The notes beneath the pieces were generated by a model. That model was not told the DNA's origin. It saw only the letters and a program-made list of their open reading frames with translations, and ran no database searches. A program made the position numbers and the translations under genes. A stretch of 64,000 nt of DNA from Acanthosepion pharaonis (taxonomy: Eukaryota; Mollusca; Cephalopoda; Sepiida; Sepiidae), in assembly GCA_903632075.3 (NCBI GenBank), contig CAHIKZ030003516.1:103501-167500 (forward strand), written 5' to 3'. Below, piece by piece: positions 52,224 to 64,000 of the stretch (position 1 is the first letter of the stretch; each line of letters opens with the position of its first letter).

Positions 52224-55200
52224 CAGAATAAGATAGATATAAAACAGAATTTGATAGATAGATAGAAAGATAGAAACAGAATAAGATAGATAGATGAATT
52301 TTGAGATAGATAGAAAGATAGAAACAGAATAAGATAGATAGATATAAACAGAATTTGATAGAAGATAGAAAGATAGATACAGAATAAGATAGATAGATAA
52401 ACAGAATAGATAGAAAGATAGATACAGAAAGATAGATAAAAAAGAATTTGATAGATAGATAGAAAGATAGATACAGAATAAGATAGATAGATATAAACAG
52501 AATTTGATAGATAGATAGAAAGATAGAAACAGAATAAGATAGATAGATAGATAGAAAGATAGAAATAAGAATAGATAGATATAAACAGAATGATAGATAG
52601 ATAGAGATAAACAGAATTAGATAGATAGAATAGATAGATAGAAAGATAGAAACAGAATAAGATAGATAGATATAAACAGAATTTGATAGATAGATAGAAA
52701 GATAGATACAGAATAAGATAGATAGATATAAACAGAATTTGAGATAGATAGATAGAAACAGAATAAGATAGATAGATATAAACAGAATTAGATAGATAGA
52801 AAGACAGAATAGATATAAACAGAATTTGATAGATAGATAGATAGATATAAACAGAATTTGATAGATAGATAGAAAGATAGATACAGAATAAGATAGATAG
52901 ATATAAACAGAATTTGATGATAGATAGATAAGAAAGATAGAAACAGAATAAGATAGATAGAAAGATAAACAGAATTAGATAGATAGATAGATAGATAGAA
53001 ACAGAATAAGATAGATAGATATAAACAGAATTTGATAGATAGATAGAAAGATAGAAACAGAATAAGATAGATAGATATAAACAGAATTTGATAGATAGAT
53101 AGAAAGATAGAAACAGAATAAGATAGATAGATATAAACAGAATTTGATAGATAGATAGAAAGATAGAAACAGAATAAGATAGATAGATATAAACAGAATT
53201 TGATAGATAGATAGAAAGATAGAAAACAGAATAAGATAGATAGATAGATAAACAGAAGATAGATGAAAGATAGAAAACAGAATAAGAAACAGAATTTGAT
53301 AGATAGAGAATAAGATAGATAGATATAAACAGAATTTGATAGATAGATAGAAAGATAGAAACAGAATAAGAGATAGATATAAAACAGAATTTTATAGATA
53401 GATAGAAAGATGAAAACAGAATAAAGATAGATAGATATAAATGAATTTGATAGATAGATAGAAAGATAGAAACAGAATAAGATAGATAGATATAAACAGA
53501 ATTTGATAGAGAGAAAGATAGAAACAGAATAAGATAGATAGATAGACAGAATTTGATAGATAGATAGAAAGATAGAAATAGAATAAGATAGATAGATATA
53601 AACAGAATTTGATAGATAGATAGAAACAGAATAAGATAGATGAAGATATAAACAGAAATTTGATAGATAGAAAGATAAAACAGAATAAGATAGATAGATA
53701 TAAACAGAATTTGATAGATAGATAGCAAGATAGAAACAGAATAAGATAGATAGATATAAACAGAATTTGATAGATAGATAGATAGAAACAAAATAAGGTA
53801 GATAGATATAAACAGAATTTGATAGATAGATAGAAATAGAAACAGAATAAGATAGATAGATAAACAGAATTTGATAGATAGATAGAAAGATAGAAACAGA
53901 ATAAGATAGATAGATATAAACAGAATTTGATAGATAGATAGAAGAAACAGAATAAGATAGATAGATATAAACAGAATTTGAAGATAGATAGAAAGATATA
54001 AACAGAATAAGATAGATAGATATAAACAGAATTTTGATAGATAGATAGAAACAGAATAAGAAGATAGATATAAACAGAATTTGAAGATAGATAGAAAGAT
54101 AGATGCAAGAATAAGATGAGATTAGATAGATAGATGAAGATAAGATAGATAGATAGAAACAGAATTTGATAGAGATAGAAAGAAGATAGAATAAGATAAG
54201 ATATAAACAGAATTTGATAGATAGATAGAAACAGAATAAGAATAAGATAGATGATAGATAGAAGATAAACAGAATTTGATAGATAGATATAAAAAGATAG
54301 ATAATAAAGAATAAGATAGAGATATAAACAGAATTTGATAGATAGATAGAAAGATAGAAACAGAATAAGATAGATAGATATAAACAGAATTTGATAGGAT
54401 AGATAGAAAGATAGAAACAGAATAAGATAGATAGATATAAACAGAATTTGATAGATAGATAGAAAGATAAACAGAATAAGATAGATAGATATAAAAGAAT
54501 TTGATAGATAGATAGAAAGATAGAAACAGAATAAGATAGATAAGAATTTGATAGATAGAGAAACAGAATAAGATAGATAGATATAAACAGAATTTGAAGA
54601 TAGATAGATATTTAAGATAGAAAGAGAATCAAGATAGATAGATATAAACAGAATTAGAAAAACAGAATTTGATAGATAGATAGAAAGATAGAAACAGAAT
54701 AAGATAGAAGATAAACAGAATTTGATAGATAGAATAAGATAGATAGATATAAACAGAATTTGATAGATAGAGGTAGATAGATAGATAGGTAGATAGAGAA
54801 GATAGATAGATAAAGAAAGATAGATAAGAATAAGATAGATAGATATAAACAGAATTTGATAGATAGATAGATAGAAAAGAATAAAAGATAGATAGATATA
54901 AACAGAATTTGATAGATAGATAGAAAGAATATAAATAGAAGAAGATAGATAGATAGAAACAAAGATAGAAAGATAGATAGATAGATAGATTTAAAACAGG
55001 TTGATAGATAGATAGAATACAGAATAGATAGATAATAGATATAAACAGAAGTGAGATAGATAGATAGATAAAAGAATTTGATAGATACAGATAGAATAAA
55101 CAGAATTTGATAGATAGATAGAAAGATAGAAGAATAAAGATAGATAGATATAAACAGAATTTGAATAGATAGAAAGATAGAAACAGAATAAGATAGATAG

Positions 55201-58200
55201 ATATAAACAGAATTTGATAGATAGATAGAAAGATAGAACTAAGTCAGATAGATAGATATAAACAGAATTTGATACATAGATAGAAAGATAGAACAGAATA
55301 AGATAGATAGATATAAACAGAATTTGATAGATAGATAGAAAGATAGACAGAATAAGATAGATAGATATAAACAGAATTTGATAGATAGATAGAAAGATAG
55401 AAACAGAATAAGATAGATAGATATAAACAGAATTTGATAGATAGATAGAAAGATAGATAAGATAGATAGATATAAACAGAATTTGATAGATAGATAGAAA
55501 GATAGAAACAGAATAAGATAATAAACAGAATTTGATAGATAGATAGAAACAGAACAGAATAAGATAGATAGATATAAACAGAATTTGATAGAAGATAGAA
55601 AGATAGTGGCAGAATAAGATAGAAGAATTTGATAGATAGATAGAAAGATAGAAATAGATAGATAAGATAGATAGATATAAACAGAATTTGAGATAGATAG
55701 AAAGATAGAAACAGAATAAGATAGATAGATATAAACAGAATTTGATAGATAGATAGAAAGATGGATACAGAATAAGATAGATAGATATAAACAGAATTTG
55801 ATAGATAGATAGAAACAGAATAAGATAGATAGATATAAACAGAATTTGATAGATAGATAGAAAGATAGAAACAGAATAAGATAGATAGATATAAACAGAA
55901 GACAGAAAATAGAATATCAATAGATAGATATAAACAGAATTTGATAGATAGATAGAAAGATAGAAACAGAATAAGATAGATAGATATAAACAGAATTTTA
56001 GATAGATAGAAAGATGGAAACAGAATAAGATAGAGATAGATATAAACAGAATTTGATAGATAGATAAGATAGATACAGAATAAGATAGATATTTGATAGA
56101 TAGATGAAAGATAGAAACAGAATAAGATAGATAGATATAAACAGAATTTGATAGATAGATAGAAAGAAAAACAGAATAAGATAGATAGATATAAACAGAA
56201 TTTGATAGATAGATAGAAAGATAGAAACAGAATAAGATAGATAGATATAAACAGAATTTGATAGATAGAAAGATAAACAGAATAAGATAGATAGATATAA
56301 ACAGAATTTGATAGATAGATAGAAACAGAATAAGATAGATAGATAAACAGAATTTGATAGATAGATGAAAAGATAGAAACAGAATAAGATAGATAGATAT
56401 AAACAGAATTTGATAGATAGATAGAAAGAGGAAACAGAATAAGATAGATAGATATAAACAGAATTTGATAGATAGATAGATAGAAACAAAATAAGGTAGA
56501 TAGAGATAAAACAATTTGATAGAAGAGAAACAGTATAAGATAGATATAAACAGAATTTGATAGGTAGATAGATAGAAACAGAATAAGATAGATATAAACA
56601 GAATTTGATAGGTAGATAGAGAGATAGAAACAGAATAAGATAGATAGATAGATAGATATAAACAGAATTTGATAGATAGATAGAAACATAATAAGATAGA
56701 TAGATATAAACAGAATTTGATAGATAGATAGAGAAAGATAGAAACAGAATAAGATAGATAGATATAAACAGAATTTGATAGATAGAAAGATAGAAACAGA
56801 ATAAGATAGATAGATATAAACAGAATTTGATAGATAGATAGAAAGATAGAAACAGAATAAGATAGATAGATATAAACAGAATTTGATAGATAGATAGAAA
56901 GATAGAACAGAATAAGATAGATAGATATAAACAGAATTTGATAGATAGATAGAAACAGAATAAGATAGATAGATATAAACAGAATTTGATAGATAGATAG
57001 AAAGATAGAAACAGAATAAGATAGATAGATATAAACAGAATTTGATAGATAGATAGAAAAGATAGAATAGAATAAGATAGATAGATATAAACAGAATATA
57101 GATAGATAGAAAAGATAGATATGAAGAAGATAGATATATAAACAGATATTTGATAGAAAGATAGAAACAGAATAAGATAGATAGATATAAACAGAATTTG
57201 ATATATAGAATCAGAATATAGATATAAACAGAATTTGATAGATAGATAGAAACAGAATAAGATAGATAGATATAAACAGAATTTGATAGATAGATAGAAA
57301 GATAGAAACAGAATAAGATAGATAGATATAAACAGAATTTGATAGATAGATAGAAAGATAGAAACAGAATAAGATAGATAGATATAAACAGAATTTGATA
57401 GATAGATAGAAAGATAGAACAGAATAAGATAGATAGATATAAACAGAATTTGATAGATAGATAGAAAGATAGAAACAGAATAAGATAGATAGATATAAAC
57501 AGAATTTGATAGATAGATAGAAACAGAATAAGGTAGATAGATATAAACAGAATTTGATAGATAGATAGATACAGAATAAGATAGATAGATATAAACAGAA
57601 TTTGATAGATAGATAGAAAGATAGAAACAGAATAAGATAGATAGATATAAACAGAATTTGATAGATAGATAGAAAGATAGAAACAGAATAAGATAGATAG
57701 ATATAAACAGAATTTGATAGATAGATAGAAAAAGAAACAGAATAAGATAGATAGATATAAACAGAATTTGATAGATAGAAACAGAATAATGTAGAAGATA
57801 GATAGATAGATATAAAGATAGAGAGATAGATAGAAATAGATAGAGATAAAAGATAAGGATAAGATAGATAGATATAAACAGAATTTGATAGATAGATAGA
57901 AAGATAGAAACAGAATAAGATAGATAGATATAAACAAGAATTTGATAGATAGATGAAAAGATAGAAACAGAATAAGATAGATAGATATAAAAGAAGAATT
58001 TGATAGATAGATAGAAAGATAGATACAGAATAAGATAGATAGATATAAACAGAATTTTGATAGATAGAAACAGAATAATAAAGAAATAGATAAGATAGAT
58101 AGATAGATAGAAATAATGATACAGAAGATAGAGAGATAGATAAAGAATAATGATAGATAGAGAAAGAAAAAGAATAAGATAGATAGATATAAACAGAATT

Positions 58201-58560
58201 TTGATAGATAGATAGAAAGATAGAAACAGAATAAGATAGATAGATACAAAACAGAATTTGATAGATAGATAGAAACAAAATAAATAGAAACAGATAGAAA
58301 GATAAGATAGATATAAACAGAATTTGAGATAGGTAGATAAGATAGAAACAGAATAAGATAGATATAAACAGAATTTGATAGGTAGATAGAAATGGAAACA
58401 GAATAAGATAGATAGAATTTGATAGGTAGAGAAGATAGAAAGAAAGATAGAAAAACAAGAATTTGATAGATAGATAGAAAAGAATATAGATAGATAGAAA
58501 CAGAAAAGATAGATAGATAGATAGATAAAAAAAGAACAAAACTGATTGATAATAACCAGC
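49575..58560 (+). repeat. GATA-derived 56-bp satellite, about 9 kb, roughly 160 units
   Basis: Consensus unit: 'agatagatagatataaacag', 'aatttgatagatagatagaa', 'agatagaaacagaata', 56 bp; 'ataaacag' is spaced exactly 56 bp apart in clean stretches (53021, 53077). Variants lose or gain GATA steps or lack the 'aaagatagaaac' part. The minus strand of the unit has no stop in any frame. Since 56 is not divisible by three, the translation repeats every 56 residues through all three frames, giving false ORFs of up to 1379 codons rich in 'YLSIYLSNSVYIYLS'. Clean blocks alternate with ragged ones (51.1-52.3 and 54.1-55.1 kb). Confidence 0.96.
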
Positions 58561-59011
58561 TCAGATAAAGGAATAGAAAGGAAAGAAAAATATAGAGAGA
58601 GAGATGAAGAAAGGACAACTGAGAAGCTGAGATAGATTGATGAAAAAAAGGAAAAGAAGAAAGAGAGAGAAAAGTTAAAAAAGAGAGCTAGAAACAGAAA
58701 GATAGAGATAGAGAATAAAAAAGAACAAATGAGATAGATAAAAAGAGATAGATAGAAGAAACAGAAAAGATAGATGATAGATACAGATAGATAAAAAGGA
58801 TGATAAAGAGCTGAGAATGAAAGAAAAAAAAAAAAAGAGACAGAGAGATGGATAGGTAGTGAGAGAAAGAAAAAAAAGGCTGAGATAGAGAGATAGATAA
58901 AGAAAGGACTCTGATAGATAGATATAGACATAAAACCAGAAAGAAAATGCTGAGATAGGGAGATTTAAAGAAACAAAAATGCTGAGACAGATAAAAAAAG
59001 AAAAATAGTAT

Positions 59012-59043
<32 letters not shown>

Positions 59044-60271
59044 AAAAAAGAAAGAAGCTGATGGAAAGAAAGAAAAAGAAAGAAAAGGAAAGACAGAGAA
59101 GATAGAGAGAGAGAAAAGAAAAGAAAAAAAAGAGGCTGAGAAAGAAAGAAAGAAAGAAAAGTGTCTGAGAGAGACAGACAGATAGGTAAAACAGAGAAAA
59201 GAAAAGAAAAAAGATAATAAAAAAAGAGACTAATAGAGAGACAAAGAGAAAAGAGATAGAGAGAGAGAGAGATAGAAAGAAGAGAAAGAAAAAGGTGAGA
59301 CAGAAAGAAAAAGAAAAAAGACTGAGATAGAGAAAAAAAGAGATGATGAGATAAAGAAATAAAGAAAGAGGCTGAGATAGATAGAGAGAAAGAAAGACAG
59401 ACAGAGGCCAGATAGAGAGAGAAAAAAAGTGAGAGGAAAAGAAGAAACAAGCTGAGATAGGTAGAGAAATAAAGAAAGAGGCTGAGACAGACAAACAGCT
59501 AGAGAGAGAGAGAGAGAGAGGAAGAAAGAAAGAGGATGAGATAGATAGAGAGACAGATAAAGAGAGAGAAAATGGCCGAGATAGAGTGATAAAAAGAAAC
59601 AAGCTGAGATAGATAGAGAAATGAAGAAAGAGACTGAGGTAGGTAAAGAAAGAGGCTGAGACAGACAGACAGAGAGACAGAGAGAGAGAGAGCAGGAGAA
59701 AGAAAGAGATTGAGATAGAGTGATAGAAAGAGTGATAGAGAGCTGAGATAGAAAAAAAAACAAGCTGAGATAGAGAAAGAAAGAGGCTGAGATTGATAAA
59801 GCAATAAAAGGGCTGAGATAGATAGATAGATAGATAGATAGAGAGAAAGAGAGAGAGTGAAAGTGGTCAAGATAGAGTGATAAAAAGAAAGAAACAAGCT
59901 GAGATAGATAGAGAAAGAAAGAGGCTGAGATAGATAAAGAAAGAAAAAGGCTGAGACAGACAGACAGACAGAGAGAGAGAGAGAGAAAGAGGCTGAGATA
60001 GAGTGATAGAAAGAAAGAAACAAGCTGAGATAGAGAAAAAATAAAAAAAAAAAGGAGGATGAGGATAGATAAAAAGAAAGAAAGACAGATAGATAGCCAT
60101 ATATATATATATATATAGATAGAGAGAGAGAGAGAGAAAAAGAGAAAGAAAGAGAGCTGAGTGATAGAAAGAAAGAAACAAGCTGAGATAGAGAAAAAAA
60201 GAAACAAGCTGAGAAGAGAAATAAAAAAGGAGGATGAGATAGATAAAGAAAGAAAGAGGCTGAGATAGATA

Positions 60272-60327
<56 letters not shown>

Positions 60328-60432
60328 AAGAGGCCGAGATAGAGTGATAGAAAGAAAGAAACAAGCTGAGATAGAGAAATAAAAAAGGAGGATGAGATAG
60401 ATAAAGAAAGAAAGAGGCTGAGATAGATAGCC

Positions 60433-60477
<45 letters not shown>

Positions 60478-60760
60478 AAGAGGCTGAGATAGAGTGATAG
60501 AAAGAAAGAAACAAGCTGAGATAGAGAAAAAAAGAAATGTTTGAGATAGGTAGAGAAATAAAAGGAGGATGAGATGATTTAAAGAAAGAAAAGGCTGATA
60601 GATAGATATATATATATATATATATATTCTGATAGAAAGAAAGAAACAAGCTGAGATTCTGAGATAGAGAAAAAGATAGATGCTAAGATAGATAGACAGA
60701 AAGACAGACAGATAGAGAGAGAGAAAAAGAAATAAAGAGGCTGAGATAGATATGTTGGTA
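58561..60760 (+). repeat. GAGA/GAAA-rich complex satellite, about 2.2 kb
   Basis: Purine-rich repeats built on 'gaaagaggctgagatagata' and 'gaaacaagctgagatagaga'. At 60.0-60.65 kb a higher-order unit of 158-176 bp appears, each with 'gatagccatatat', (TA)n, (GA)n, 'gagtgatagaaagaaagaaa' and 'aaggaggatgagatagataa'; 'gccat' lies at about 60096, 60272 and 60430. Minus-strand frames of up to about 350 codons are repeat translations. Confidence 0.93.
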
Positions 60761-61244
60761 AATGGACATTGAGGCGATTTTCAAGTAACAAGCTGTTACT
60801 TTATTGATTTCTATTAAGACTTCTATGCATTTGCAAATGCAACTGTGCCCTATAATTTATGTCTACTTCGACACAGAGATTTTTACTTCTTTTCCTATTC
60901 TATGACTTCTTGTTCTTATTAGCAAGAATTTGCATCCAATTTATCTTTCGTAAAACACACAGATGGCAAAATTATAATTCAGCACATTAATGTCCTTCTT
61001 TGGAGAAGTGGACACACTAAACATAATGCCAAGGCCTGTTTTAAGCATTTAGGCTTGTGTGTCCACAGATAGCAGCTGTAGAAGGTTGACTTGTATTACT
61101 AGTTATGTGTTTTGTAAGTGTCAACCCACAACGTTTGGCCTCTTTCACAGGGATCAGGTACAAAGAAATAAATCCAGAAAGGTCAAAACACGAACATGTC
61201 TTTAATTCAGTAAAAATCTAACACAAAATCAATTTTATATCTTT
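60761..61244. other. Unassigned unique-looking spacer
   Basis: The end of the satellite tract is sharp, near 60765. No gene, RNA or element was recognised. Confidence 0.45.
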
Positions 61245-62640
61245 TGTAGATCTGTGTCCGAATTTTTGTTGTCGGTATTTGGTCAGTAACTTATGGTAGA
61301 GAAAATTATGTTTCTCACAAATACATACCTTGGCAGTAGGTGGCTGTAGTTAGTGTTCAATCCCTGGTACAAGCCAGTTGTTATGGTTACATATTTGTCA
61401 GTGCTAGCAGTTGTTTGTGCAGGTGGAAGACAACAAAATACAGTTTTGAATTCAGAATTATCTTTCTCCTATACTGGTAGCTAACGATGACTAGAGAATC
61501 CAGGCTGCCCTGCTATTGGATCCCATAACTGGGTGAGAAATAATGGATTCATACCTCAAGCTTTTTTTTTTTAATCATTTCACCCCAAGTTCCTTTGCCA
61601 GTGGAAGATGTTCCCGAACATAGACAACAAAGACAAGCATTTAGACATTAGAGTCATTCCAAAAGAGAGTAATAGCCAGGAACAGAGAATTCAGTGGATG
61701 AGATTGAAGAATTCAGATTAGTATCACAGAGAGCTAGGATGTCTAGAGAGGGTTTCAAGAAGAATGCTTCCATACTGCAGAAATTGGTACAAATGCCACA
61801 AATGATAGAGAAAGAAACGTTGAGGGGTTTAGGTGTTTTTTGACTTGCTCGCTTAGTTGTATTTGGTTTATTACTTTTGGTCATGATATGTTTTGTTACA
61901 GAATGTGAAGGCCAGGGTCAGAATGGCCAGCGATCTGTGTCTGAATTTTTGTTGTCAGTATTTGGTCAGTAACTTATGGTCAAGAAAATTATGTTTCTCA
62001 CAGATACATATCTTGGCAGTAGGTGGCAGTAGTTATTGTTCAATCCCCAGTACAAACAAGCAGATACGGTTGCATATTTACCATTATGTTGGATGTGCAG
62101 GTGGAATAATAGCTACAGGCTTAGAAGAGAAATCAACGAGCCGAGTTCAAATTCCTGTCAAGATCATTAAATTCTTTTTTGCACAAATACCCTTGGAAAA
62201 GGTATGAATCCATTACTTCTCACCCAGTTATGGGAACCAAAAGTAAGGCAGCCTGGATTCTCTAGTCATGGTTAGCTACCAGTATAGGAGAAAGATAATT
62301 CTGAATTCAAAAATGTATGTGCCTCTGGTGGGGCAATTACTGGAACTATACCTAAGGTTCTCTTTGTATAGTTGCAATATAAGCCATAGGTTGGTTCAAT
62401 CCCTGGTACAAGCCAGTTGAAATGGTAACATATTTGCCATTAGAGCTAGAGGCTGGATGTGCAGATGGTGTAATAACTATAGGCGTAGAAGAGATATCAA
62501 CAAGCTCAAATTCATTACATTTGCTCTTGTACAAATAACCTTAGGAAAGGTACGAAACTTTCTCCCCCACTATGGGTTAAATAGTAGGGAAGACTGAACT
62601 CTCTAGCAGTAGTTGGAAACAAGTGGTTGGCCCTTGTGGG
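61245..62640 (+). repeat. Duplicated segment with three SINE pieces
   Basis: 'gatctgtgtccgaatttttg', 'cagtaacttatggtagagaa' and 'ttggcagtaggtggctgtag' (61246-61350) recur at 61930-62035. Cephalopod-type SINE pieces follow: 61455-61560 (minus; 'ttctcctatactggtagcta'), 62095-62315 (plus; box B 'gagttcaaattcctgtcaag', body 'atacccttggaaaaggtatg') and 62455-62620 (plus; 'ccactatgggttaaatagta'). 61563-61600 is a short family A start. A 76-codon minus frame at 61654-61884 matches nothing I know. Confidence 0.6.
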
Positions 62641-62898
62641 GCATATACACATGAAACATAATTAAGGTTTGCTTTGCATAGATGCAGCATGAATCATAGA
62701 TCAGCTCTGTGGGTGTTGAAGCAAAACAAATGAGCCTGAGCAGATGGATATACTTAGCAACAAGCAGCCATGTTGAAAATAAGAAGTAGCACTGACTTGC
62801 AATGTGTATTCAAGTTGAAAGAGCTCTGATGATGCTAGAGGTTAGGGTTCAATCCCAGGTAAAAAAACAAATCAAGAAGAAAGAACTTTATAATGTAA
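62641..62898. other. Unassigned spacer
   Basis: Nothing supported. Confidence 0.4.
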
Positions 62899-63640
62899 CT
62901 AGCAGCATGGCCCGGCGTTGCCCGTGCTTGATTCAAAAATCATACAACTCATACAGCAATCACTATCACTTGACTTAAAATATTTTTGCCCTTCCTTGCC
63001 TTTAAAGGAGTTCCCTTTGCCGTACTGATATTGCTACATGTCTTACTTCTTGCCTATCTCACACTGCGAATTTTTTCTAAGCTCTATACTAAACATTAAA
63101 TCTGTTACGAAAAAAAGAACTAAACAAAATGAACACAAAACGATCAGCTTTAAAAAAGGACTCAAAACTGGAAAAACCGAATGAAAAAAGAATGTTAACA
63201 ACAAATACTTTTTCACACCCAACCCAGTTCTGCGGAATCAGAATCAATGTTGAGTTTAAGCAATTGAATGAGCCAATCGGAGTAAAGTGCCATGCAGATT
63301 TAAATTTTTCCCACTTGGGACGAATGCTGCTATTGATTTTTTTTTTGCATGTTAGCATGCTAGTTAACATTTGTATCAGTCAGCTGTTGGCTCTCACGCT
63401 GGCCAATAGAATCTTCCTAGAAAATGGCCACAAACTACATGAAAACTGCCGTAGAAGCATGAAAAAATCGATTATTTCCACTATCAATGGGAGTTGGGAA
63501 ATGCAAAGTCAATCTTGGCCTCCCCGCTAACTTGGAGCATGTTCATGTAAATTTTGGTGCAAATCCGTCAAAAATTGCAGCCGTGCATTCATCACACACA
63601 CACACACACACACACACACCCTGCCTTTTATAGATAGAGA
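62899..63640 (-). mobile_element. Non-autonomous Helitron, 742 bp, inverted copy of 10.85 kb
   Basis: On the minus strand it begins 'tctctatctataaaaggcag' after A and ends 'cacgggcaacgccgggccat' and 'gctgctag' before T. Long stretches are near-identical to 10852-11580 (for example 'aaatattttaagtcaagtga'). A (CA)n tract at 63594-63620 marks the 5' region. No coding potential for Rep/helicase. Confidence 0.82.
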
Positions 63641-64000
63641 TTTGACAAAGCATCAATATGAGCTTAGATATATTGGATTGAAAATATTCATATCTAGTAA
63701 ATATAAAAGGCATGATGCTTTTTTTATTGCTCAATATACATAACACTTAACATATTGGATGAAGAGGATTCTGAAATTATAGCACCTTCAATACATTTTT
63801 GCCTTATTAAATCACTTGTGCCTTTAATCAAACCTGGATTCTTTAAGTCAAAATTATGAACATATTTATTAAGATAAATGACTAATTCAATGGGTGGGTT
63901 GTTTTGTAAATATTTCTTCAATATTCATATAAACTTTTTTTTGAATTTCTAATTTTGGGTGCCAAAAAGATGTAGCATTTTGATGTATGTGAGAATGAAA
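63641..64000. other. Unassigned AT-rich end of window
   Basis: No gene, RNA or element termini recognised. Confidence 0.4.

Noticed and set aside
49584..60649. Minus-strand open frames of several hundred to 1379 codons
   Set aside because: They are translations of stop-free GATA and GAGA satellites; composition and period follow the DNA repeat.
1..64000. A novel defence or biosynthetic gene system
   Set aside because: No intact multi-gene arrangement exists in the window; everything coding-like is a retrotransposon or DNA-transposon fragment or a repeat artefact.

Overview
This window reads as non-coding, repeat-dominated DNA from an animal, most likely a coleoid cephalopod (octopus or squid type). 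That assignment rests on recognition only. tRNA-headed SINEs resembling the cephalopod OK/OR and Ceph-SINE families occur throughout, with molluscan-type non-LTR retrotransposon tails, non-autonomous Helitrons, Tc1/mariner, pogo, piggyBac and hAT relics, AT-rich spacers and very long simple-sequence arrays. I found no intact protein-coding gene, no functional rRNA or tRNA gene, no CRISPR array and no bacterial-style operon. The one non-transposon coding candidate is a weak first exon at 23736-23901 (minus).

Layout. 0-5.7 kb: dispersed repeats, a 25-bp minisatellite and a hAT-like relic split by a 498-bp insertion with 6-bp target duplications. 5.7-9.8 kb: a mariner-type MITE, then about 40 copies of a 93-bp satellite. 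10-13 kb: a 159-bp solo LTR, tRNA-derived SINEs and a 0.73-kb Helitron. 14-20 kb: non-LTR retrotransposon wreckage (zinc-finger tail, CR1/Jockey-like C-terminus, RT core) and an inverted pair of retrotransposon tails amplified with GAAA tracts. 20-29 kb: a 47-bp minisatellite, foldback SINE pairs, Stowaway-like palindromes, 5S-rRNA-derived repeats and a long inverted repeat. 30-32 kb: a Helitron between 300-bp inverted arms. 33-40 kb: a solo LTR, an internally deleted mariner-like element, a piggyBac MITE with TTAA duplications, a Tc1 MITE nested in a retrotransposon tail and a pogo-like palindrome. 40-49 kb: a retrotransposon C-terminus with an endonuclease-like signature, GAAA and GATA expansions, and a SINE split by a 1.3-kb amplified block. 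49.6-60.8 kb: about 11 kb of GATA-derived 56-bp satellite merging into GAGA/GAAA-rich repeats. 61-64 kb: duplicated SINE segments and a second Helitron copy, inverted relative to the first.

Nothing here works as a pathway. The biology lies in mobile-element activity and tandem amplification. The strongest observations are precise insertion footprints: two solo LTRs with 5-bp duplications, a piggyBac-like MITE, and two duplicated segments that act as each other's empty site. Simple-sequence expansions also seed repeatedly inside retrotransposon tails. The very long open frames (up to 1379 codons) are artefacts of stop-free tandem repeats. Family names come from memory of motifs; no database search was run.
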